DNA of 7,167 nt from ZLKRG08 sp963977625 (lineage in GTDB: Bacteria > Actinomycetota > Actinomycetes > Nanopelagicales > Nanopelagicaceae), in NCBI GenBank assembly GCA_963977625.1, contig CAXBPX010000060.1, positions 1 to 7,167 of the forward strand, given 5' to 3'. Below, in pieces: positions 1 to 5,996 of this stretch (positions are counted from its first letter, which is position 1; each line of letters starts with the position of its first letter). The translations under genes and the position numbers were made by a program. The notes under the pieces were generated by a model, which saw only the letters and a program-made list of their open reading frames with translations, was not told where the DNA came from and made no database searches.

Positions 1-440
1 AAGCGCTCAAACCACTTGCGGGAACTATGGCTAAAGAGTTATTCGCATTGGGTCTTATAGGTGCCGCTTTGTTAGCAGCTTCCATACTTCCACTTTCAAC
101 GGCTTATGCAGTAACTGATTTAACTGGGCGTCCAGCTGCGTTAGACGATAAAGCGCACGAAGCTCCGCTGTTTTATTCAACTTTTGCAGTGATCACGGTA
201 GCGGCCGCAACTTTGGTTTTAATTCCTGGTGCACCATTAATTCGAATCCTAGTTTTAACTCAGATTCTAAATGCTGTGCTTTTATTACCACTTTTACTTT
301 ATATGTTTGGAATTGCTAAAGATGCTCGATTAATGGGTGAATTTAAAGCAAGTTCTAAAATGCTAATAGTTTACGGATTAATTATTGCAATTATCTTTAT
401 CTGTGTCGCAACCCTGCTCTGGTTGACAATCTCTGGATGA
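1..440 (+). CDS. NRAMP-family divalent metal transporter, C-terminal fragment
   Basis: This is the 3' end of a gene that begins before the window. The frame is open to the first bases, and the residues before the first ATG (position 27; they read ALKPLAGT) continue the protein family, so that ATG is internal. The fragment has four hydrophobic segments, which would be the last helices of an 11-12 helix NRAMP transporter: LGLIGAALLAASILPLSTAY, a helix after EAPLFYS, one around LTQILNAVLLLPLLLYM, and a final helix ending LLWLTISG. The patterns GLIGAxLLAAxxxPLxTAY, APLFY and QxLNAVLLPxL are typical of bacterial NRAMP/MntH-like proteins, which carry Mn2+, Fe2+ or, in some subfamilies, Mg2+ into the cell using ion gradients. 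The DPGN motif (helix 1) and metal-binding helix 6 lie outside the window, so the metal cannot be assigned. The stop overlaps the next start (ATGA), suggesting translational coupling. Confidence 0.82.
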   Translation, partial: ALKPLAGTMAKELFALGLIGAALLAASILPLSTAYAVTDLTGRPAALDDKAHEAPLFYSTFAVITVAAATLVLIPGAPLIRILVLTQILNAVLLLPLLLYMFGIAKDARLMGEFKASSKMLIVYGLIIAIIFICVATLLWLTISG

Positions 441-1315
441 ATTCCAAAAAACACTTAGCTTTTCCAAATAAAGCTGACTCGATTCGATTGAGTATTGGGG
501 TCTTAGGAATAGGTACTTCAGGACCATTAATTGCACTAAGCGCAATGCCAGTTTTGACTTTAATATTCTGGCGAAATTTAGGCGGAGCAATAGCCACTTT
601 TTTCATCAATTTTAAAAAATTACAGTTACGTGATCGCGAAGGATTTAAGTGGTCTGCAATTGCTGGGGTAGTGCTAGCAGCTCACTTTGCTGGCTTCTTT
701 TTAGCAATGAGATATACATCAGTTGCTTCAGGTACCGCACTTGCGGCGCTGCAACCTATTTTCGCCACCATTTTTGCAGTTTTTACCGGGGTGCATGTCT
801 CCAAAACTTCTTGGCTAGGAATGTTCGTTGGATTTATAGGAGTGCTTTTTATTTCTGGTGTGGATTTACATTTTTCTTGGCGCGCATTTCAAGGTGATCT
901 GGCAGCCATTGTTTGTGCCGCACTAGCTGCCACTTATGTAAATCTTGGCGCAAAAGCCCAACGCACTATTCCTGCCACCACCTATACAACAATTTGCTAT
1001 TTCTTCTGCGCTTTAACTGCGCTGCCATTTGCACTTATTCAAGGAAACTTTATTAGTTTTACCGCTCGTGAATGGTGGATTGTGATTGGATTGATTGTTG
1101 GCGCGCAGTTGCTGGGACATTCCATGTTTAATAGTGTGCTCAAGCGAGTTTCACCAGCGATTGTTTCGATGGTAGTTTTCTTTGAAGTTCCGATAAGTGC
1201 ACTACTTGCAATCTGGTGGTTGGGGCAGCAGCCACATATCGGAATTTGGATAGGTATATTGATTATCATGGCGGGAAGTGCATTAGTGGTGGTGGGGCGA
1301 ACAGATGAAAATTGA
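437..1315 (+). CDS. EamA/DMT-superfamily transporter
   Basis: A 292-residue integral membrane protein of the drug/metabolite transporter superfamily. The length, about ten hydrophobic segments and two homologous EamA halves (roughly residues 15-142 and 152-287) are standard for the family. Family-like stretches include FWRNLGGA after helix 2, FLAMRYTSVASGTALAALQP in helices 3-4 of the first half, and VSPAIVSMVVFFEVPISALL in the matching part of the second half. Members export or import small metabolites such as amino acids or nucleobases. The sequence gives no substrate. The start is the ATG that overlaps the stop of the metal transporter by 4 bp. No strong Shine-Dalgarno site precedes it, so re-initiation by terminating ribosomes is likely. 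The 3' end overlaps the PHP gene by 11 bp. Family assignment is confident; substrate is unknown. Confidence 0.88.
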   Translation: MNSKKHLAFPNKADSIRLSIGVLGIGTSGPLIALSAMPVLTLIFWRNLGGAIATFFINFKKLQLRDREGFKWSAIAGVVLAAHFAGFFLAMRYTSVASGTALAALQPIFATIFAVFTGVHVSKTSWLGMFVGFIGVLFISGVDLHFSWRAFQGDLAAIVCAALAATYVNLGAKAQRTIPATTYTTICYFFCALTALPFALIQGNFISFTAREWWIVIGLIVGAQLLGHSMFNSVLKRVSPAIVSMVVFFEVPISALLAIWWLGQQPHIGIWIGILIIMAGSALVVVGRTDEN

Positions 1316-2153
1316 TTTGCATACACATTCAACGCGAAGTGACGGCACCATGTCACCAACTCAATTGGTTCAACACGCAATTATTAACGATATTGAAATT
1401 TTGGGTTTAACAGACCACGACACAGTTGCCGGATGGGATGAAGCCGTTGCTTCAGTTAGAGGAACCTTACAACTTGTTTTAGGAGCGGAAATTTCTTGTC
1501 TTACCGAAACGCATCAAAGTATTCACATGTTGGGCCTTTTATTTGATCGCGAGTACCAACCACTGCAGGAAGCACTTGCAGTAAGTCGCGACGATCGAAT
1601 CCCGCGCATGAAGAAAATGATTGAATTAATGGCTGCAGATGGCATCAAAATAACTTTTGAAGAGGTTTTAAAATTTCAACCAGAAGGTGCCACCTTAGGT
1701 AGACCACATTTAGCAGATGCATTAGTGGCTAAAGGCGTTGTAAAAAACCGAGACCAAGCATTCGCAGAATTTTTGGCAAATGATTCTAAATATTATGTTT
1801 CACATATTGCTCCAACTCCAATTGAAGCTATCAAATTAATTAAAGCAGCTGGTGGGGTAGCGGTCATAGCCCATCCTTATTCTTCAATGAGAAATACCGA
1901 AATGAATATTGAAAGTTTTATAGATTTGAAAAATGCAGGTTTAAATGGGATTGAAGTTGATCATAGAGATCATGGTGCAGCCGAGCGAAAGAAGCTGCGT
2001 GAGCTAGCTACTGAGTTAGATTTAGTTATCACTGGTTCGAGTGATTTTCATGGCACTGGGAAACTTAATGAAATTGGTGAAAATTTAACTGCGCCAGATC
2101 AATGGCAGCAGTTAGAATCGCAGGCGAATCAAAGAAGGGTGGTCCGAAAGTGA
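1305..2153 (+). CDS. PHP-domain metal-dependent phosphoesterase (RNase AM / nucleoside 3',5'-bisphosphate phosphatase type)
   Basis: A 282-residue cytosolic PHP-domain protein, full length for the YciV/RnmA-type family. The metal-site motifs are present in order: DLHTHS (His6, His8), Asp13, TDHDT (Asp37, His38), GAEIS (Glu62), His74 in IHMLGL, GRPH (132-135), AHPY (His190) and SDFHG (Asp247, His249). Characterised relatives hydrolyse 3',5'-bisphosphonucleotides or trim RNA 5' ends one nucleotide at a time using a multi-metal centre. That activity is inferred from family membership; histidinol-phosphate phosphatase and polymerase-associated PHP proteins differ in length and layout. The ATG at 1305 has a G-rich Shine-Dalgarno-like GGTGGGG seven bases upstream, inside the preceding transporter gene. 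The stop overlaps the marC start as GTGA. I recall PHP-MarC-helicase proximity in other actinobacteria, but this was not searched. Confidence 0.87.
   Translation: MKIDLHTHSTRSDGTMSPTQLVQHAIINDIEILGLTDHDTVAGWDEAVASVRGTLQLVLGAEISCLTETHQSIHMLGLLFDREYQPLQEALAVSRDDRIPRMKKMIELMAADGIKITFEEVLKFQPEGATLGRPHLADALVAKGVVKNRDQAFAEFLANDSKYYVSHIAPTPIEAIKLIKAAGGVAVIAHPYSSMRNTEMNIESFIDLKNAGLNGIEVDHRDHGAAERKKLRELATELDLVITGSSDFHGTGKLNEIGENLTAPDQWQQLESQANQRRVVRK
2134..2139 (+). promoter_or_regulatory. Ribosome binding site supporting the GTG start of marC
   Basis: GAAGGG lies ten bases before the GTG at 2150. Together with the 4-bp GTGA overlap and the family's N-terminus, it supports GTG 2150 over the upstream in-frame ATG at 2102. 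Starting at 2102 would add 16 residues that overlap the PHP gene and have no membrane-protein character. Confidence 0.5.
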
Positions 2154-2755
2154 AAGATGTCAGCACACTTACCTTTGCACTTCAAGCATTCGTAACATTG
2201 ATGGTGATTTTAGATCCACCTGGAAATGCCCCAATATTTCTAGGAGTACTTGGTGAGCGTTCGGCAAAAGCTGGTCGGCAACTTGCGATTCAAGCTGCCG
2301 CAATTTCATTTTTGATCATTTCAGGTTTTGCGCTCTTTGGCAGATTTGTCCTTGAATACATGGATGTATCCATCGGAGCCATGCAAGCTGCCGGTGGTCT
2401 TTTATTATTACTAGTTTCGTTAAATTTATTAACGGGCAAAGACGATAATGAATTAACTTCTGGCACCAACAACGTTGCGATGGTGCCACTTGCTACGCCT
2501 CTATTGGCAGGTCCAGGCGCAATAGTTGCAGTGATGATTTTTGCTCAAAAAGTTGAAAATACTCAGATGGGTTTGGCGCTTGCTGCTGCAGTAATTGCAG
2601 TGCATATCTGTGTAGCCCTGGCGCTTATGGCTTCTACCTTTATTCTTAAACTAATTGGTAAAGGTGGCGTGGATTTATTGGCAAGAATTGCTGGTTTAGT
2701 TTTGGCAGGTATTGCAGTCCAGATGTTAGTGAATGCGATTAACGCACTCTTTTAG
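2150..2755 (+). CDS. MarC (UPF0056) family inner-membrane protein
   Basis: A 201-residue protein with about six hydrophobic helices, matching the usual length of the MarC family. Two signatures are visible: LMVILDPPGNAPIF near residues 17-30 and ATPLLAGPGAI near residues 115-125, placed in the two halves of the protein as expected. The physiological role of MarC proteins is unsettled. The E. coli name refers to multiple antibiotic resistance, but a direct resistance role was not upheld, so transport of a small solute is only a guess. The start used here is GTG at 2150, overlapping the PHP stop by 4 bp, rather than the ATG at 2102. The 3' end overlaps the convergent helicase gene by 17 bp, and no terminator hairpin is evident there. 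Confidence 0.87.
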   Translation: MKDVSTLTFALQAFVTLMVILDPPGNAPIFLGVLGERSAKAGRQLAIQAAAISFLIISGFALFGRFVLEYMDVSIGAMQAAGGLLLLLVSLNLLTGKDDNELTSGTNNVAMVPLATPLLAGPGAIVAVMIFAQKVENTQMGLALAAAVIAVHICVALALMASTFILKLIGKGGVDLLARIAGLVLAGIAVQMLVNAINALF

Positions 2756-4007
2756 TTCTAGTACGTTCACGCTTTTCTCTAGCTGGTTTCACGGGCTTTT
2801 CATGATTGACTGGTTTCTCAGCTTTTGAAATTTTACTCTTACTCTCTTTTGGAATTCCTAAATCACTGAATAGATGATCTGACGAAGAATAAGTCTCTTG
2901 TGGATCAGGAAATCCCAAATTTAACGCTTGGTTGATATGCGACCATCTAGTTAGTTCATCCCAATCTACAAAGGTGATTGCAATTCCAGATGCACCTGCG
3001 CGTGCAGTTCGTCCAATTCGGTGAACATATGTCTTTTCATCTTCAGGACATTGATAATTAATTACATGTGTAATTCCATCGATATCGATTCCGCGCGCGG
3101 CTACATCGGTGGCTACCAAGATATCTCGTTTTAAGGATTTGAAATCTTTAAGTGCACTTTCGCGCGCTCCTTGGCCCAAATCACCATGAATTGCTGAAGT
3201 TTTAAAGCCACGTTCTTTCATGTCATCCGCAATTTGTTGACAGGCTCGTTTGGTGCGACAGAAAATCATGGTTGGACCACGTCCTTCTGCTTGCAAAATT
3301 CGAGCCAACATTTCAGGTTTATCAAGTGCATGAGCTCGATAAACAAATTGTTTAATTCGATTGACTACTGCGCCAGTATCTTCAATTTCGGCACGAATGT
3401 GAGTTGGTTGATTAAGAAATTTTCTAGCTAAAGTAACTACATCACCAGGCATGGTTGCTGAAAAGAGCATGGTCTGGCTTCGGTTAGAAGTTAAAGTAAA
3501 GATCTTTTCTACATCAGGCAGAAAGCCAAGATCTAACATTTCATCGGCTTCATCAAGTACTAAATGTTTAACTTCACTTAAATCCAACGCTTTTTGCCGA
3601 TGTAAATCAAGTAGTCGACCCGGCGTACCAACCACGATATCGATGCCTTTTTTTAATTCGGCAATTTGTGGCTCCATTGGTCTGCCACCATAAATAGCAG
3701 TAACTCTTAAAGCTAAACCGCTCGCTAACTTATTGAGCTCCTCTGCAACTTGAATTCCTAGTTCGCGTGTAGGCACCACCACAAGTGCAACTGCTTTTCC
3801 ATTTCCTCTTTGAACATTATTTAGTATGGGAAGACCAAAACCAAGAGTCTTTCCAGTTCCGGTTTTTGCTTGGCCGATTATGTCGGCACCAGTTAAAGCA
3901 AGTGGAATTACGGCTTCTTGAATGGGAAACGGATTTATAAATCCGGCTTGATTTAGTGAATCTAAAAGCGCAGGAGTCAGTCCTAAATCAGAGAACGTTT
4001 TGCTCAA
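2739..4007 (-). CDS. DEAD-box ATP-dependent RNA helicase, RhlE-like
   Basis: A 422-residue cytosolic RNA helicase with the complete motif set: upstream Phe5 and Q motif GFINPFPIQ (22-30), motif I AKTGTGKT (47-54), PTREL (79-83), TPGR (128-131), DEAD (152-155), SAT (183-185), MIFCRTK (247-253), ATDVAARGID (299-308) and HRIGRTAR (329-336). After the core come the FVDWDELTRW and ETYSSSDHLFSDLGIP stretches, which resemble actinobacterial homologues, then a Lys/Arg-rich tail (about 385-422) likely to bind RNA. Such helicases unwind short RNA duplexes in ribosome assembly, mRNA turnover or cold adaptation. The best start is TTG at 4007, directly after the DUF3107 stop (TAGTTG) and in the same frame. 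It keeps Phe5 at the expected distance from the Q motif, and the adjacent stop excludes anything earlier. The homologue beside the M. tuberculosis DUF3107 gene is called RhlE and has a longer tail. Confidence 0.93.
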   Translation of the reverse strand: MSKTFSDLGLTPALLDSLNQAGFINPFPIQEAVIPLALTGADIIGQAKTGTGKTLGFGLPILNNVQRGNGKAVALVVVPTRELGIQVAEELNKLASGLALRVTAIYGGRPMEPQIAELKKGIDIVVGTPGRLLDLHRQKALDLSEVKHLVLDEADEMLDLGFLPDVEKIFTLTSNRSQTMLFSATMPGDVVTLARKFLNQPTHIRAEIEDTGAVVNRIKQFVYRAHALDKPEMLARILQAEGRGPTMIFCRTKRACQQIADDMKERGFKTSAIHGDLGQGARESALKDFKSLKRDILVATDVAARGIDIDGITHVINYQCPEDEKTYVHRIGRTARAGASGIAITFVDWDELTRWSHINQALNLGFPDPQETYSSSDHLFSDLGIPKESKSKISKAEKPVNHEKPVKPAREKRERTRTKRVR

Positions 4008-4232
4008 CTATTTGCCAAATCCAACGCGACGTTCAGATTGTTCGCCGATTTCGACGAATCCAATCTTGGCCGCTGGCACTATGTATTCGCGTCCTTTGCT
4101 ATCGGTTAAAGCAAGAATTGATCCAGATGTAATGGCTTTCTCAATTGCTGCTTTAATTTCTTTAGGACTATCAGCAGCTTCAAATGAAATTTCTGAAGTT
4201 ACATCTGTGACTGCGATTCTTATATGTGCCAT
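4008..4232 (-). CDS. DUF3107 family protein (Rv3208A/TB9.4-like)
   Basis: A 74-residue soluble protein. It has the layout of the actinobacterial DUF3107 family: N-terminal IRIAVTDVTSEISFE, a helix of SPKEIKAAIEKAI, a LTDSKGREYIVPAAKIGFVEIG core, and the C-terminal RRVGFG signature. The M. tuberculosis member (Rv3208A, TB9.4) is known as a small antigen, and no biochemical function is established. The gene sits between tetR and the helicase, as in mycobacteria. It is 17 bp downstream of tetR and directly abuts the helicase start. The ATG at 4232 has an AAAGG ribosome site eight bases upstream. Conserved linkage suggests a role with the helicase or under control of the regulator, but that is inference. 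Confidence 0.9.
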   Translation of the reverse strand: MAHIRIAVTDVTSEISFEAADSPKEIKAAIEKAITSGSILALTDSKGREYIVPAAKIGFVEIGEQSERRVGFGK

Positions 4233-4240
4233 TTAATTAA

Positions 4241-4245
4241 CCTTT
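4241..4245 (-). promoter_or_regulatory. Ribosome binding site of the DUF3107 gene
   Basis: AAAGG on the minus strand lies eight bases (TTAATTAA) before the ATG at 4232, inside the 17-bp gap after tetR. It shows that the DUF3107 gene is translated from a conventional site even though tetR upstream appears leaderless. Confidence 0.5.
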
Positions 4246-4249
4246 GTTT

Positions 4250-4855
4250 CTAGTTTTCATTTCTGGGAAAGCCGGAAATGCCTCGCCAAATAATATTTGT
4301 AGCCAGAGTTTGTGCTTGTTCGCGACTTAATTTGGAGTCACGTTCTAACCAGTGGCGCGCAGTAACTTGTGCGCTGCCGATTAGCCCTACGCCAAGCAAC
4401 ATAGAAGCTTCTTGTGATAATCCAGTGTCAAGCGAAATCACTGCACTAACAGCAGCTGCGCAGTCATATGTCATTCGATTCAAACGTTCGCGGACTGCGG
4501 GTTCGACATTCATGTCGCTTTCAAATAGCAATCGAAATGCTTCACCTTCCGCTTCAATAAAATCAAAATAAGCACCGATAGTTGCTTGCACGCGTTTTGC
4601 GTTATCAGGTGTGGACGCAATTGCGCGTTGAATTGCAAAAACCAGTGAATCAATATGTGTATCCAGAACCGCTAAATACAAATCCAATTTTGAAGGAAAG
4701 TGTTGATAAAGCACCGGCTTGCTGACGCCAGCGCGATCTGCAATTTCGTCCATAGCCGCAGAGTGATAACCAGCGGCGGTGAAAACTTCTAGAGCAGCGC
4801 TCAATAATTGCGCGCGACGCTCATCTCGAGGAAGTCTTGCTTTATCGTTACTCAT
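4250..4855 (-). CDS. TetR/AcrR-family transcriptional regulator
   Basis: A 201-residue DNA-binding regulator of normal family length. The N-terminal three-helix domain spans about residues 12-60: RRAQLLSAALEVFTAAGYHSA, then the helix-turn-helix MDEIADRAGVSKPVLYQHFPSK (about 35-56), which closely fits the TetR consensus. The rest is an all-helical ligand and dimerisation domain; its ligand cannot be read from the sequence. It occupies the position of Rv3208 in M. tuberculosis, upstream of DUF3107 and the helicase and divergent from moeZ. Only 13 bp separate its ATG from the preferred moeZ ATG, so a dimer bound there could affect both directions; this is inference. A -10 element (TAAGAT) seven bases before the ATG suggests a leaderless transcript. 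I see no convincing TetR-type palindrome near the start. Confidence 0.92.
   Translation of the reverse strand: MSNDKARLPRDERRAQLLSAALEVFTAAGYHSAAMDEIADRAGVSKPVLYQHFPSKLDLYLAVLDTHIDSLVFAIQRAIASTPDNAKRVQATIGAYFDFIEAEGEAFRLLFESDMNVEPAVRERLNRMTYDCAAAVSAVISLDTGLSQEASMLLGVGLIGSAQVTARHWLERDSKLSREQAQTLATNIIWRGISGFPRNEN
4258..4280. repeat. Imperfect 9-bp inverted repeat at the tetR 3' end
   Basis: CATTTCTGG and CCGGAAATG are separated by GAAAG, covering the last codons of tetR. On the plus strand the stem is complete with one U-G wobble. On the transcribed minus strand it has one A-C mismatch, leaving a six-pair outer and a two-pair inner stem. No T-run follows, so it is not a standard intrinsic terminator. 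It could be a weak RNA hairpin between tetR and DUF3107, or chance. Confidence 0.25.
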
Positions 4856-4862
4856 TGGTCGA

Positions 4863-4891
4863 ATCTTAATGGCAGAATCGCTCGATATGAA
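4863..4891 (-). promoter_or_regulatory. Putative leaderless promoter of tetR
   Basis: On the minus strand, TTCATA (4891-4886) and TAAGAT (4868-4863) form a -35/-10 pair with a 17-bp spacer. The -35 matches four of six consensus bases and the -10 fits TANNNT. The -10 ends seven bases before the tetR ATG, so transcription should begin at or next to the A of the start codon. Leaderless genes with this spacing are common in actinobacteria. There is no Shine-Dalgarno sequence in the gap (TCGACCA). The promoter lies within the first codons of moeZ on the other strand. Confidence 0.55.
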
Positions 4892-5996
4892 GCCGATTGT
4901 CGAACCAGGGCGAGAATTATCTGGAGATGAGAAAGAGAGATTCTCTCGCCATATTTTGATTCCTGAGATTGATGCAATCGGTCAAATGCGAATTGTGAAC
5001 TCAAAAGTTCTCTGCATTGGCGCAGGAGGGTTGGGCTCTCCGACAATTATGTATCTTGCTGCTGCAGGTGTCGGCGAAATTGGAATATTAGATTTTGATC
5101 GCGTTGATATTTCGAATCTGCAAAGACAGATAATTCATACTCAAGCTGATTTGGGTAAGAGCAAAGCACAAAGCGCAAAAGAAAAAACATTAGCGCTTAA
5201 TCCAACAGTTAAAGTAAATTTACATGAAGTTAGATTAGAAACTTCAAATGCGCTAGAAATTTTTAAAGATTATGACTTAATTATTGATTGTACAGATAAT
5301 TTTGCGACTAGATATTTAGTTAATGATGCAGCTGCAATTTTAGGCAAACCATATGTTTGGGGAAGCATTTACCAATTTGATGGGCAAGTTTCAGTTTTTT
5401 GGAGTAAGTCCGGTCCTTGTTATCGATGTTTGCATCCAACCCCACCCCCTGCAGGAAGTGTGCCAAGTTGCGCAGAAGGTGGCGTGCTTGGTGTCTTATG
5501 TGGTGCTATCGGTTCAATTCAAACCAGTGAAGCGATTAAATTAATTACAGGTATCGGCGATAGTTTGCTGGGAAATTTATTAATTTTTGATGCTTTAAGT
5601 ACAAGTTATACAAAAGTTGGAATTAAAAAGAGCGCTAATTGTCCAATCTGCAACGGACAGCAGCAGGAATTGCTGGCAGATTATGATGCTTTTTGTGGGC
5701 TACCTGATGCAATTACGCCCCAACAATTGAAGCAAATTAACGATTGCTTGATTGTAGATGTGCGCGAACCAGCCGAACATGAAGCCCAATCAATCCCTGG
5801 TGCGGTACTTATTCCGAAGCATAAATTTTTAGATAGAAGTGCGTTAGAAGTATTACCTAGAGATCGGCAAATTGTTTTGTATTGCCTTAGTGGTATCCGC
5901 TCTGCACAAAGTTTAGAAATTTTAAAATCTGCAGGTTTTACTAAAGCAACCCATTTAAAAGGTGGCATTTTGGCCTGGGAAGAGAGTAAGAAGTGA
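4869..5996 (+). CDS. moeZ: MoeZ-type sulfur-carrier adenylyltransferase/sulfurtransferase (MoeB/ThiF plus rhodanese)
   Basis: A 375-residue two-domain enzyme. The N-terminal E1-like domain has the ATP-binding loop GAGGLG (51-56), the SNLQRQIIH arginine region and the DCTDNFATRYLVND segment. The C-terminal rhodanese domain has VDVREPAEHEAQSIPGA and the active loop CLSGIRS (persulfide Cys339). MoeZ adenylates the C-terminal Gly-Gly of small carriers (MoaD, CysO and possibly ThiS) and passes sulfur to them for molybdopterin, cysteine or thiamine synthesis. Unlike M. tuberculosis MoeZ as I recall it, this one has two CxxC pairs (Cys184/187 and Cys258/261), the layout of the structural zinc site of MoeB/ThiF. 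SCAEGG (Cys201) is conserved. The preferred start is ATG 4869, giving an N-terminus like the mycobacterial protein. ATG 4887 (369 residues) is a real alternative, because neither has a good ribosome site. An ORF extension to 4779 would run through tetR and is unlikely. Confidence 0.92.
   Translation: MAESLDMKPIVEPGRELSGDEKERFSRHILIPEIDAIGQMRIVNSKVLCIGAGGLGSPTIMYLAAAGVGEIGILDFDRVDISNLQRQIIHTQADLGKSKAQSAKEKTLALNPTVKVNLHEVRLETSNALEIFKDYDLIIDCTDNFATRYLVNDAAAILGKPYVWGSIYQFDGQVSVFWSKSGPCYRCLHPTPPPAGSVPSCAEGGVLGVLCGAIGSIQTSEAIKLITGIGDSLLGNLLIFDALSTSYTKVGIKKSANCPICNGQQQELLADYDAFCGLPDAITPQQLKQINDCLIVDVREPAEHEAQSIPGAVLIPKHKFLDRSALEVLPRDRQIVLYCLSGIRSAQSLEILKSAGFTKATHLKGGILAWEESKK

Noticed and set aside
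27..440. A stand-alone 137-residue membrane protein starting at ATG 27
   Set aside because: The frame is open to the window edge, and residues before the ATG continue NRAMP-like sequence, so this is a cut gene and not a small one.
2102..2150. ATG 2102 as the marC start
   Set aside because: It would add 16 polar residues overlapping the PHP gene. GTG 2150 has a GAAGGG site and a 4-bp coupled overlap, and gives the usual MarC N-terminus.
3234..3693. Plus-strand ORFs of 65 and 80 codons opposite the helicase
   Set aside because: They lie antisense to conserved helicase motifs and show no recognisable domain. They are best explained as frame shadows.
4258..4280. Intrinsic terminator after tetR
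   Set aside because: The stem has an A-C mismatch on the transcribed strand, no T-run follows, and the next gene starts 26 bases later with its own ribosome site. It is kept only as a low-confidence inverted repeat.
4779..4868. N-terminal extension of MoeZ from ATG 4779
   Set aside because: It would run antisense through the helix-turn-helix end of tetR and has no counterpart in MoeZ proteins.
4854..4906. Repeated ATTGGTCGAA and ATTGTCGAAC as a possible TetR operator
   Set aside because: They are direct, not inverted, differ by a one-base shift, and the second copy is inside moeZ codons. TetR operators are normally palindromic, so the support is too weak.
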